DNA of 64,000 nt from Plantago ovata (lineage: Eukaryota; Streptophyta; Magnoliopsida; Lamiales; Plantaginaceae): NCBI GenBank assembly GCA_028274465.1, contig CM051456.1, positions 46,925,011 to 46,989,010 of the forward strand. The letters are read 5' to 3'. This document shows, in pieces, positions 1 to 10,508 of this stretch (the first letter of the stretch is position 1; each line of letters begins with the position of its first letter). Position numbers and translations under genes: made by a program. The notes beneath the pieces are model-generated. The model saw only the letters and a program-made list of their open reading frames with translations. It made no database searches and was not told the DNA's origin.

Positions 1-114
1 TTCTGTTAAATTTGTTTATATTTTCAGCATTCAATTTCTAGTTCTAGTAGTTTTTAGTTTTCCTATTTAATCTCTCTCTCTGACACTGCTTTCCTAGTTT
101 TTTACAGATAGTGT

Positions 115-2265
115 ATGCCACATACACGATCTAGAGGAACACCGCTTGCTGATTCAATTGCTGAGATCGACAGAGACTACCACCAAAGAAGGCGACTACT
201 TCAAAGGCGTGAACTAGAGGAAATAGAGGATACCGATTTCTCTGAATCTCTACACAGTCTTTTCAAGGAAATCGACGGAATGGCAGAAGCTAGACCACTG
301 AAAGCATAGGTTCAACCCTCCGAGGATCGTATGAGGGGACCAGCGATTGTTCTTTCGTCTGCAACTCGAGATCTGGAAATCAAGAACCACGCATTCCAAC
401 AACTTCCGAGGTTCTATGGCTTAGCAAGGGAAGATGTGATGGGGTACTTGCACGATATCGATGATTTCGTCAACCAACTCCCACGACCCGGAGCTGAAAG
501 AACAACGGATGAGTTGAGGATGAAGGTTTTTGCTATGGGGCTTGGCGACAGAGCCAAGTCATGGTTGAGTTCTCTACCAGCAGGCTCGTTGGACACTTGG
601 GAGAAGGTTTTTTCAGCTTTCATGGAAAAATACTTCCCTCACACCTTGACTACCGCGCTTAAGGCGCAAATCACTGGATTCAAACAGGACTATGACGAGA
701 CCATCTACACCGCATTTGAGAGGTTCCAAGACCTCATGAACAAGTGCCCTCACCATGGTTTTGAGCTTTCTGATCTAGTCCAACACTTCTACAATGGATT
801 AACCTTCGAGAACCAACAAGTGGTGGACTTTCAATGCCGTGGAAATATTTGGGAGGAAACCGCAGAAGCCGCCTGGGCAGTTTTTGAAAGGCTTGCTAAG
901 GGTTTGCAGTTCAAGAACCCAAGGGCAATGGTTAGGAGACGTGGACCTGAAGCTCCACCTACTCAAGAAGCCCCTATGTATAGGGGGAATGGGGATTAAT
1001 TCGAGTGCTTTACCAACGAATTGAAGCAAGTCTTCAAGAGCGGCACTGGAACAGCTGTGTCGAACGAAGTTTGCCGAATATGCAAGAACTATGGGCATGG
1101 GGCTCATATGTGTAGATCGGAGCTTGCGTATGATGATGACAACTGGGCTCAAGGAGGTGAAGAGGAAGCCTTTGCTACGGAGTTTGGTACTCAAGAAGCT
1201 AGCTACGGACAAGATGGTAGGAATCCTCGAGGTGGATTTTGGAGAAGAGGGTTCCGAAACAATCAAGGATATGCACCGGCTATCCAAACTTATGGCCCTA
1301 ACCAAGACCGTAGTAGGCTTAACTATGGTAATGACCACTACGAAAACCCCACTCCGAAAGAGCAACCGAAGTCGAAGTCGGCTCAACTGATGGAGAACTT
1401 GCAAAAGATGGTTGATCACACCCACAGTTTTCTCAAACGTTATGAAGAAGATTCTGAGAAGACTAGGGCGAGACTTGATCGATTGGAAGAGAGAACTAGG
1501 CTTGCCCAACAAAAGATGCAAGAGTTGATCGACCGAGGAGCAAGTAGAGAGCAAGGCACGCTGCCTAGCAACACTTAGAAGTCGATGTCCATTACCTTGG
1601 TGGGTGATCTACCTGTTGAAATCACCATCAAGAAGGTTGCTAAGTGCGAGTGTTGCAAGGGGGAAGTGCCCCCACAGGCTAAGGAAGAAGAGAAGGACCT
1701 TGGTTCTGACGAGAGTGAAGAGGAGCAAGAGGATCCCGAGCCACTCCCTCAGAGTTTCGATGTTAAGGTCGGGATTGGTGAGCTTGAAGATGTCCGTGCC
1801 ACACTAGACACGGGATCCTACTCTAATGTGCTTCCAATGAATGTGTTCGAGAAGAGTAGCCTTGGAAAACTATCTGAGCATAATGCTATTGTGCAATTGG
1901 TGGATGGATCCTTTGTGAGACCCGTGGGCGTTGTGAAGAATGTATTGGTCAAGATTGGCGAAACTTCTGTGTACACCAATTTTGTAGTTATGCCGGCGTC
2001 TACACCTGGGATGGGGGATGTCGATCTCTTGGGGCGAACGTTCTTGACAAAACTACGCTTCGTTATAGACATCTACCGAAGGACTTGCACCATTGAGGTG
2101 GATGGCAAGCGACATGTGTTGCGAGCCATATCTGATCCACCTGATACTTCTCACACTATTAACTACTGTGGTCATGCTGTCTATGTTCATTCTTATTCAC
2201 AGGTTCGTGGCATGAGGAGAAGATCCATGAAGGGGAAGTCTAGTACCCTCAAGAAGAAGAGCTAG
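115..2265 (+). pseudogene. Athila A gag-protease reading frame with three in-frame stops
   Basis: One reading frame runs from an ATG at 115 to 2265, broken only by stops at 307 (TAG), 997 (TAA) and 1576 (TAG); no frameshift is needed. Segments: a basic N-terminus (115-306); a Ty3/gypsy Retrotrans_gag capsid region (331-996, with WLSSLPAGSL and CPHHGFEL); a segment with one CX2CX4HX4C zinc knuckle (1072-1113, CRICKNYGHGAHMC) and a coiled-coil-like C-terminus (to 1575); then an aspartic protease domain (1585-2262) with active-site motif LDTGSYSNVLP near 1804. A glutamate-rich linker precedes the protease. The reading frame ends in a lysine-rich tail, and no polymerase follows. Gag would form the particle and the protease would mature it, but the stops make this copy defective unless read through. 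Domain assignment is firm; function of the product is unlikely. Confidence 0.85.
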
Positions 2266-2803
2266 GCGCAAACAGGAGTCGAGTCAAAGACTTTGAACAA
2301 TGGCGCTATCCGGGAGGCAACCCGAAGTTTTTATCGCTTTTTTTCCGCTTTATTGCATGCATTCATACTTGAACAATTTGCTTTTCATATGTGAATTTGT
2401 TCGTCTCTGTGTCGTATGTGCTTATGTTATGTTTGAGTGAGATTTTTCGAGTGGTTTTATGAGAAAAATGGTTTTCGGGGACTTAAAAAACCGCATTTTT
2501 CGGAAGTTTTCGTCTCCCCGCCTCAGAAGGTGGGGGGCGAATCGCCCCGCACCCAGGGCGACTCGCCCCACGGACTCTGCAGGCTTAAAATCGCGAGAAA
2601 TCCCCATTCACCTCATTTCTTCATCTCTTCACCCTTCTTACTCCCCAAAAAACCGAAACTAGCGAAAATAGCTTCAAATGTTTGTAAAACCTTCATTAAT
2701 CCACCAAATTTAGTGTTCTATAGCTTCAACCGAAGCCCATTACGTGCTCCTACTTCTCATCCGAACAGATTTCACCCTAGTGCATTCATTTTCCAGATCT
2801 GAG
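2266..2803 (+). promoter_or_regulatory. Athila A post-gag region with GC palindromes and env-like leader exon
   Basis: No coding sequence is supported here. At 2318-2336 is a GGGAGGCAACCC word of the sort I recall downstream of Athila pol genes. At about 2533-2571 are two GC palindromes (GGGGCGAATCGCCCC and GGGCGACTCGCCC), the same motif that stands before the TATA box in this element's LTR. A pyrimidine-rich stretch (2610-2650) follows, then a leader ending in a splice donor (GAG/GTATCT at 2803/2804). The same arrangement is at 15034-15352 in Athila B. I infer a leader exon and possible internal promoter for the env-like ORF; no TATA box is visible. Confidence 0.5.
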
Positions 2804-3342
2804 GTATCTTCTTATGAACCCTAATTTTTCGAAATTGGGGGTTTTCTAATTTGAGCTTCAATTAGTCTTATATGATGTATGGGTAGGTTGTTTGTGTGAT
2901 TAGAAGCATTATTTACTTTCAATTGCATGCTCAATTATCTTGAATTGTTGATTTGAGAATTTTGCTACTAGATGTTTTTATCTTGTTATGCAATGTATCT
3001 TTTTCTTCGATTCCTTGCATATGATTGTGTTTACAGATGTAATAATGATGGATGTGATGGTAGAATGCATAATTGTGGGTATGAGGGTTTATGATGTTAG
3101 AATTTTTCGCTACTATGGTATGAATTGAGCCTTATTATTTAGGTTATTTGTTGTCTAGCAAGAGCGTAATGCGATATGCGCATGTCGAATTTATTTTGGT
3201 ATGTTGCATATTAGTAGCTAGAATAGACATGAAGGATTTGCGGAGTTCGATTGTTGATTTTATCACTCGTGTGTTTAGTTCTTACATTAGCAAATGCATG
3301 AGTCAGTTTTGTGTCATACGAGGTACTAACTGTTGTTTATAG
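2804..3342 (+). other. Predicted intron in the leader of the Athila A env-like ORF
   Basis: The donor GATCTGAG/GTATCT and acceptor TTTATAG/GAACC bracket 539 T-rich bases, and an ATG follows at 3348. Athila B has equivalent splice sites in the same places (15353-15904, 552 bases). Conservation of both ends in two diverged copies supports a genuine intron. Confidence 0.5.
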
Positions 3343-4217
3343 GAACCATGCCACAATGGGAGAGGAGCACTCCCGTTTGGCTACTATGATGTATTGGAGG
3401 GGGATCGATTACAACCATGTCAAGGAGAGTGATCTTGTTAGAGGTGCGTTCGAGCCACGGGCTCTTGCAACAACGTCGCGGTTTATCCAACAGGAGGAGC
3501 GAGAATCTACATGGAGTAAGGACTCCTATGCCTATTCATGCACCACCGAAGGGACAGAAATAATTATTACGTCAGAAATCTATCACAAGGACTGCAAAGT
3601 TCGAGTGAATAGGAAGGCACCGGGACGATCTCACCACAACGGATTCAGTCTTGAGTCAACAGTGGCTAGAAAGTTCCGAAGCGCTAGCTTGGTTCCAAAA
3701 CATAATGACATGGGTGCCCAACCCCTCTTAGGGGTGCCCCTTGACTGCCTCTAAAGGGAGCATCATATAGACATCGGGGGCATCAACCGTAGAGAATGTG
3801 GTCAACATTGGAAAAAATGGTAGAAGACTTCTGAGTTTCCGAACAGCTTACTGTAACCTCCTCGGGGTGTAAAACGTTGGAGGGGGAGGCTCTGATACCA
3901 CTGCCCTTTCCCCTTCAACAGTTCACAACCTATTGGAGGAATACATGATGGAGGATTCCATAACAGCGGCGGCTAATCTTGAGAATTCTCTTCGACGATG
4001 CAACTCTACTGGTGACGATGGTGATGATAGTAGTGACAATGAAGGCCATAGGGACAATGATGATACAGACGGAGGAGTTGGCCCTATCCGATCATTAATG
4101 GAACTACCGCCACTACCACGAGCCCCGATGATAACCTATAAGGTCCCTGGAGCATTCCCAATAACTTACAAGCAGCATACTCAGCCGACCGAGGCCAAAC
4201 CATGCGGTAACATCTAG
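3311..4217 (+). pseudogene. Athila A env-like auxiliary ORF, degraded
   Basis: Translated segments at 3359-3754 and 3933-4217 (different frames) align weakly in order with the longer env-like ORF of Athila B (15910-17166). Shared landmarks are a motif of the type HHNGFSLES.VARKF, a HHIDIGG-like stretch just after the first stop, and an acidic Asp-rich region. The N-terminal quarter present in Athila B is missing, the ATG at 3348 runs out after 13 codons, and frames shift near 3755-3930. The family resembles the 'putative plant transposon protein' domain annotated for Athila env-position ORFs; its biochemical role is not established. The copy is not functional. Confidence 0.6.
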
Positions 4218-4813
4218 TATCACATCTCATTTCCTCATTTTCTTACTGCTAGGGACTAGCTTTAAATTCATGAGGGGAATGGGATTTAAGTGATCTAGTG
4301 TTGTTAGTTAGAGCTTGCCATTGATGGTTTAGAGCTTGGAATTGGTAGGTTGAGTATAGTACCTTGCATGTTTTATCCGTCTGCTTTTACATTTGCACGT
4401 TTACTGCTTTCTTAGTTTTTTAGGTTGCATTCACTACATTCATCCTAGGATAGTCTTGCATGTTTTATATGGAGTTTATTGCCTAATTTTTTGAACCTTT
4501 TTATTGGGTAAATCAACTAACTATGCCATTAATCGTATGCTTCATCTCTATGAATTTGTTTGAGGTTTTTCTCGCTTGGCTTGTCACATTTATGTATTGC
4601 ACTTAGTTAAGCTTGGTAGTCTCGACATCACTTAGTGGTGTTTTCTCTACTGCGGTTCACAAAGGCCATTATAATAGGATGATGCATGTTAGGGTCTTAT
4701 GGTTGTTTTCCCGAGTAACTATGTACCTAAGAGGCAACGAGTCTTAACCATACTTTGAGATTGCTAAATCCCTAGGAAGGAGGTAGTGTGAGGTTGTGTG
4801 ATCCTTTGTTTGC

Positions 4814-4957
4814 AACCTATTCTTTCGAATAGGTTTGGGGAGGGGGTTACACTATCATTAGACTTGTTTTTCGTTTTTCAATTCTGTGTTGTGAGTTTAT
4901 TTTTCCTTTCTCGTAAATTTTGTACTCCAACCTATTCTTTCGAATAGGTTTGGGGAA
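4814..4957 (+). repeat. Two hairpins each followed by a polypurine-tract-like word (Athila A)
   Basis: Copy 1: arms AACCTATTC (4814-4822) and GAATAGGTT (4827-4835), overlapping GGTTTGGGGAG (4832-4842). Copy 2: the same arms at 4929-4937 and 4942-4950, followed by GGTTTGGGGAAG. The same purine word forms the real polypurine tract at 5730-5740. Athila B has the pair at 17892-17920 and 18001-18030. Confidence 0.8.
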
Positions 4958-4988
4958 GTCGTTTGTGAGTCATTTTGTTTCTTTTTCG

Positions 4989-5128
4989 TTATGCTACTGC
5001 TGGCTAAAAAAAAAATTCGAAAAAAAGAAAAGAAAAATTCCAGAAAAAAGAAAAAAAAACTGGAAAAGAAAAAAAGAAAAAAAAGAAAAAGAAAAAAAAG
5101 AGAAAACCCCAAAAAAGCAAAGAAGGGT
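4989..5128 (+). repeat. Long A/G-only-rich tract in Athila A 3' region
   Basis: Nearly pure purine stretch (AAAAAGAAAAG-type) on the plus strand, with homologous sequence in Athila B at 19432-19520. It is strongly strand-asymmetric and could form triplex or block polymerases. It generates spurious Lys-rich and Phe-rich ORFs on the two strands. Confidence 0.85.
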
Positions 5129-5725
5129 CCAAAAAAGCAGTTTAGCAAAGTGTTGTGTCTTATATTCCAATTCTTATAATGTTCGTAATCGTGTTGTAAT
5201 TTTCTATCTTTTATTTTGTTTTTGAGTGTCATCTGTTCTAGACCACCCTCGTCCTGCCATTCAGGAAGTGGTGAATAGCTTAAGGCTTTGCTTGTGAGAT
5301 GGGTAGAATATGGGAGTGTTATCTTTTTTAGGGAACCCTCCTTCGTTTGATGAGAGCCAATATTGGTTCGACCTCTTTGAGGAAAAGTCTTAACTTGGTG
5401 AACAATAGTAAGTCCTCAGTTTCATAGGCACGGGACAACCATTCGCATTCTAACATGTTTCATTACGTCGTCACTGACTAGGTCCAGGTAGAGAATGTTA
5501 CGAGAGACTATCTTGTCTTAATATAAGTGTTTATGTGAATGTGTATGAGTCAATCGAGGCATTCTTCAACCTATATTCATGTTATGACTTGTATGGTTTT
5601 TGTTCATATGTTTTTTTTGAGAGATTCGGTAGATTAGTTCATTTTATTTGGCATGAGACTCCATTTTTTGTGTTGCATTGTTTTTTGCATTAGAGTCTAG
5701 CTTAGTTGCTTGAGGACAAGCAAAG

Positions 5726-5742
5726 GTTCGGTTTGGGGAGTT
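5726..5742 (+). other. Polypurine tract of Athila A
   Basis: Purine-rich word GGTTTGGGGAGTT immediately precedes the first base of the 3' LTR. The same word precedes the Athila B 3' LTR at 20139. It is the primer for plus-strand DNA synthesis in LTR retrotransposons. Confidence 0.8.
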
Positions 5743-6939
5743 TGGTGAATGTGTATTTTACACTTTCATTTGAGTCTTTTTCACCTATTTTAGCTATCCT
5801 CTATGTTAATTTAGCTATATTTTAGTGCATTTTATTAGAATAGTGTCACATATCCCTTTAGTTTTTATTTACAGGTTTTGGTTGAAAAATGAGGTTTTCC
5901 GGGCAATTATATTGAAGTAGAAAAGGAATTGGTGTTCTAGAAGCCTAATTGGAGTATCTGAAAGATTTCGGATAGGATTTGAAGTCTAGGGGCCGAATCT
6001 GGAGGCTAGAAGGTCACTAGAAGGCAAAAACCGAGTCTGAAAAGGGGAAGAAATCCAAAAACGCGTCGAAAACGCGTTTTGGGCCGAAACTTACTCCCGG
6101 GCGAGTCGCCCGGGATGTGGGGCGAATCGCCCAACACCAGGCGAATCGCCCGTTGTGTGGGGCCCTTCGCCCCACACAATTCGAAAGCCTATATATAGTT
6201 GCTCAGTTTTCTCCGTTTTTCATACTTTTCCAGACCTTTTCTCTCACCTTTCTCTGTAGTTTTAGGTTGGAATTTCCAGAGCCTGTTCTGGGGTTCTTAG
6301 CTTAGGAAATACTTTTTCTTAGCAGTTTGGAGCTTGTAAGATCGCGATTCTTCGGAGATTGACAACCTTCGGTAACATTGTATCTTACAGTTTTTCTATT
6401 TATATTTATATATCTTTCATCATGTTTTCATTCATTCGTGGTATGATTTCTGTTGATTGCATGACAACTATGAGTAGCTAAACTTCTCGTTGGTGATAGT
6501 ATGTGATTTCTTAGCGAAGGGTTGATAATTATGCTAATGGCTATATCGCGCATTATACTCTGAGTTATTGCTTTATTTCTTTGATCTATATAAATCTATA
6601 TCTTCGTAGTGTTGAATAATTACGGAACACAATTGGACAATTCATTGATCACAGATCTCCATGCAAGACCGAGGAATTTATGCATGATTATTAACCCGTT
6701 ATGCTTTGAATGACCATACTATCACCAATCTCAATTATCTGTTAAGAAAAACCTTTGCTAAGTCGTCTGCTATTTTATATTCTCAAGTTAAATTAGATAA
6801 AGCTAGTTATAGTCCTTAGAGATCGACACTCGAGGTTATTCTACTGCTGCACTACGGTTTTCGTTGTAGTTGTGAATTGCCTTTGGCTAAATACAAATTT
6901 ATTTGATTAATTAGAATCTGACAAATTCTCAGTTCATCA
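5743..6939 (+). repeat. Athila A 3' LTR
   Basis: The 1197-bp LTR starts TGGTGAATGTGTATTTTACAC and ends TTCATCA, giving near-inverted ends TGRTGAA/TTCATCA. It aligns throughout with the Athila C LTR (13847-15031, reverse), Athila B LTR (20140-21327) and the solo LTR (18113-19426, reverse). Copia 1 sequence begins at the next base. Confidence 0.9.
6095..6198 (+). promoter_or_regulatory. Athila A LTR promoter: four GC palindromes then TATA box
   Basis: Four GC palindromes of the type GGGCGAATCGCCC lie at 6095-6174 and are followed by CTATATATAG at 6189-6198. The same order occurs in all four Athila LTRs of the window. The TATA box marks the U3/R promoter; the palindromes are candidate protein-binding sites (inference). 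Confidence 0.7.
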
Positions 6940-9141
6940 CGCGTGTCAAAGTCTTGAATTTCTTCAAGTTCTATCATGTCATCTAACCTCTCTTCTTCGA
7001 GGTATTCTGCTTCTAAAAACTTGACGTTTCTAGATACTATCACCTTGTAATCTTCAGCATGATAGAATTCATACTCTCTCGTCTGACGAGGATAGCCTAT
7101 GAAATATACTTTGACACCCTTGGCATCTAACTTATCAGTGAGCATCAGTTTGACTATCGCAGGACTGCCCCAAGGTCTAAGATAGCCCAGTGAGGGCTTC
7201 TTTCCTTTCCATAACTCATAAGGAGTTTTCTCCACTGATTTAGATGGTACACGGTTCAGAATGTAGATTGCAGTTTGTAGCGCACATCCCCATAGATATT
7301 TTGGAAGAGTCGAGAATCCAATATTGATCTTACCATGTCTAACAGGGTTCGATTCCTTCTCTCAGACACACCATTTAATTGTGGTGTTCCAGGAGGAGTC
7401 CATTGCGATTGAATTCCACTCTCCTTCAAGTAGTCGATAAATTATTCACTAAGGTATTCACCTCCTCGATCTGATCGAAGAGTGACTATCCTTAGGTTCA
7501 ATTCATTCTCGACCTCATTCCTAAACTCCTTGAATTTCCCAAAGGTCTCAGATTTATTCTTCATAAGATAAATATATCCATACCTTGAGAAATCGTCAGT
7601 AAAGGTAACGAAGTAAGGATAACCTCCACGTGCTTGGACTTTAAAAGGTCCACATACATCGGTATGTATGAGCTCTAAGCAGCGAGTGGCACGAACACCT
7701 TGTCCAACAAAAGGTTTGTTCGTCATCTTACCCTTAACACATGATTCGCATGTACCATATGATTCAAAATCAAATGGTTCTAAGTAGTCCAACTTCCTTA
7801 GTCTTTGAATCCGTGTTTCATTGCTATGGCCTAGCCGACAATGCCATAGATAAGATGGATTATTCTTCCTACTTGAAGACGGTTGTTTGTTATGTATTTG
7901 AAATAAAAGTAGACTACTTTGCAAAACATATAAACCATTCACTAAGCGAGCTTTTCCATAATACTAGTCATTTAATGAAAAATAACAAGTATTATTAGCA
8001 AATCGAAAGGAAAAATCCAAATTGTCCAACAATGGAATGGAAATAATATTTCTGACAATGGATGGAACAAAATAAACGTAATCAAGTTCTAAACATTGTC
8101 CTGAAGGTAAATCTATCTTGCAGCGTCCAACGCGTTTGGCTTCAACTGGATTGCCGTTCCCAACATGCAAGTCGATTTCACCTTGCTTGACTAGCCTGTG
8201 TTCAATGAGCCCCTTCACATTATTACAAATGTGCGAGCCATAGGCTGTATCTAATACCCAACCATTGGAGTCAAAAGTAGTCATGTTCATTTCAATAACA
8301 AACATACCTGAGCTAGAAGCCGGCGGCATCTTAGCTTGATCTGCCCTTAGCTTAGGGCAATCTTTCTTCCAATGCCCTTTCTGCTTACAGAAAAAACATT
8401 TATCTGTGTGTACCGTTCCGCTCCTCTTGAACTTCCTTTTCTGGTTCAGACGCTTAGGCCTATCACTCGAAGTGTTAGCCTTGGCTCCCGACTTTGCCTT
8501 ACCCTTAGCACCTTTGTTTCTCGGGTTTGGGTTAGACGGTTGCCCAACATACATGATCGAATTTTCCTTCTTAGGAAGAGTTTGATCATATGTCTTCAGC
8601 AGATTATGGAGCTCGGGCAGTGTAACGTCCTTCGCATTCATCGTATAGTTAATGATAAACTGCGAATACGAACTCGGCAATGATTGAAGGACAAAGATCA
8701 CCATGATCTTATTCTCATCTTGAGAACATGTTCACACATGTTCCCTCCTCAATTGAGCTTGCATCTGTGTATCTCTTTGATCAAATCAAATTCAACACTT
8801 CTGGTTGTCGTCTTAAAGAGCGACTCAAGATGCTTCAGCATCTCATACCGCAACATGCTTTCATGTTGTCTATGCAGCTCATTGCTCATTGCCACCAGCA
8901 TAATACACTGCGCGGATCTACCATCCTCTTGATGCTTATCAGACTTTGCCTTGTTGGCTTGATTCCAAGCAGCAACTTGATCGGCAGTCTGATTCTCGGG
9001 ACACACGGGATTAGCCTCGTCCAAGACGTACTCAATCATTTCGTACCTCAGCACCAAACGTATATTCCTGATCCAATCTAGGAAGTTTGGTCTGGTCAAA
9101 ATTTGCTTCTCTAAGACAGCACGGAGCGAGATACTCGCCAT
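6940..9141 (-). pseudogene. Copia 1 gag-protease-integrase, multiply broken
   Basis: Reads from ATG at 9141 leftwards. Pieces: gag N-terminus (9141-8749, MASISLRAVLEK, ...FLDWIRNIRLVL); gag C-terminus, zinc knuckle [16 protein letters not shown] and protease-like WVLDTAYGSHICNN (8704-7964); GAG-pre-integrase HCRLGHSNETRI...CESCVKGKM and the start of the integrase core HTDVCGPF and [10 protein letters not shown] (7942-7442); then the C-terminal integrase region (7235-6940). Compared with Copia 2, about 50 bases are missing after 8749, a TAA replaces a Glu codon at about 7442, and there are further frame changes at 7240-7440 and near 7960. Not functional. Confidence 0.85.
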
Positions 9142-10491
9142 TTCGGTTTTTCTTAGGAGAAATAGTATAGAACGAAAATAATAAATCAACTATTGAAATA
9201 CTATTTCTAAATACACAGTCAACATAACTAAACAACAAGGTCCTTTAGATGTTTAGCTTCCACTATTTTCACATATGATTGCCCCCAAAACAAACATACG
9301 GGTAATGTCCAACAAGTTACCGTAGTGGCCAAGATCCAAATCCATACTATGCTATACTCCAACGGGGGCTGGTCGCATAGCATAATATGACCGGTAGGAC
9401 TATCCAATTGCGTCACGCAACTCTTGGGTGTTAAATCTAATTTAACTTGATGCACTACATATTGTACCTATCGAGGTCGCTAGATACAATATGCAGTAAG
9501 TTATAACCATAGGCTTACTCTAATCTGACGATCACTGCGAGTCTGCAAGACGAGGTCGCCAATACAGGGAAACGCAATGAAAGTTCAGAATTAAAGCACC
9601 CCATGGAAAGCATCTCAGAAATACATACATATACATATTTCTGCACTTATATTGGTTGGGGCTTGTAGCTTGAGGGTTGTTATCAGTCATCTACAAACAA
9701 ATAAGGGCGCCGCCTACCCATCATGCATGAGCGGTCTACACGTAATGGATGCCGCCTATCCATTCTAGTTCTAAACGCGGTCAAGCAAATAATGGGCGCC
9801 GCCTACCCATACATAAAATATGCGGTCCGACAAATAAGAGGGCGCCGCCTACCCTCGCATGCATAGCGGTCGAACGGAAAGTAAAATACGTGGTATTTAA
9901 ACATGCATTGTCAAACAATAGCATATTGAGCATACAAACAAATAGTAGCCTATGTGGATGCCAAATGACTTCATAATTTCATTATGAAAATTATAATCCC
10001 ATACTTATAATCTCTATGAAAAAATTTGGACCAGATAGCAATTTTCGAAAACCCAAAGGACTCAATTGTAATTTTCGAAACCTTGGAGGTGTTAAATTTA
10101 AAATTCAAAAGTAGAAGGACTTATTTGTAATAAACAATAAATTGATAAATCACAAATAAGCCCCTTAACTTTATACTAATTAAATTTAACCCCTCTAGTT
10201 AACAATACTTACAATTAAATCATATTTATATTCCAAATATAAAATTCAATCCTCAAAATTTTTAAAATTCGATTTTGAGTCCAACCCGAAAATATATATA
10301 TATATATAGCTGCGTCACGCAGGCGGTAAATATATATATATATTATAAATTTTTTTTTTTTTGAAAAAATATAAATTCTAAATTTATATAAAAAACAAAA
10401 CTTTTGAAAATCGAATTAATCATAGAATCAATTCAATCAACATAAACTACAAAATCATATAACATATATACGTATATACGCAATCAATTAA
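9142..10491 (-). other. Copia 1 leader between primer site and gag
   Basis: About 1.35 kb with no coding potential, collinear with 30049-31484 in Copia 2. It contains the four-hairpin array (9701-9872), a palindrome TTGCGTCACGCAA (about 9406-9418), and an AT-rich end with TATATA runs around a short GC patch (10305-10325). Confidence 0.75.
9701..9872 (-). repeat. Four-copy ~46-bp repeat forming hairpins with a constant 7-nt loop
   Basis: Four units, each a hairpin with plus-strand loop GCCGCCT (starting 9709, 9751, 9798, 9844) followed by a conserved GCGGTC word (9731, 9777, 9822, 9867). Stems differ but stay complementary: ATGGAT/ATCCAT in copy 2, ATGGG/CCCAT in copy 3, GAGGG/CCCTC in copy 4; copy 1 is weaker (GGG/CCC). 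It is transcribed as the minus strand (loop AGGCGGC) in the leader RNA. Confidence 0.8.
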
Positions 10492-10507
10492 CCTGGCTCC
10501 GATACCA
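10492..10507 (-). other. Primer-binding site of Copia 1 (initiator tRNA-Met)
   Basis: The minus strand reads TGGTATCGGAGCCAGG, complementary to the 3' end of plant initiator tRNA-Met. It lies one base inside the 5' LTR and primes minus-strand cDNA synthesis. Confidence 0.85.
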
Positions 10508-10508
10508 T

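Larger units (their letters stand above)
4218..5742 (+). other. Athila A 3' noncoding region
   Basis: No coding sequence. The region is collinear with 17280-18112 plus 19427-20139 of Athila B, starting with a shared block ACTCAGCCGACCGAGGCC (4177 and 17291). It holds two hairpins followed by polypurine-like words, a 140-base purine run, and the polypurine tract that primes plus-strand synthesis next to the 3' LTR. ORFs predicted in the purine run are low complexity and not real. Confidence 0.7.
1..6939 (+). mobile_element. Athila-like Ty3/gypsy element A, 5' LTR off the left edge
   Basis: Plus-strand element running from just after its primer site to the end of its 3' LTR. Bases 1-60 match the leader of Athila C read in reverse (13800-13740), about 35-50 bases downstream of that element's tRNA-Asp primer site, so the 5' LTR should end only tens of bases left of the window. 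Order: leader, gag-protease (115-2265), GC-palindrome cluster, leader with intron, env-like remnant (3311-4217), long 3' noncoding region, polypurine tract and 3' LTR (5743-6939). No reverse transcriptase, RNase H or integrase lies between protease and env-like ORF, so the copy cannot move by itself. It stops exactly at its LTR end against Copia 1 sequence, so I read it as inserted into Copia 1. Confidence 0.85.

Noticed and set aside
799-1554. 251-codon minus-strand ORF over Athila A gag
   Set aside because: Antisense shadow of gag; composition explained by the plus-strand protein.
4897-5232. Long Phe-rich (minus) and Lys-rich (plus) ORFs
   Set aside because: Products of the A/G-only tract in the Athila 3' region; low complexity and no family.
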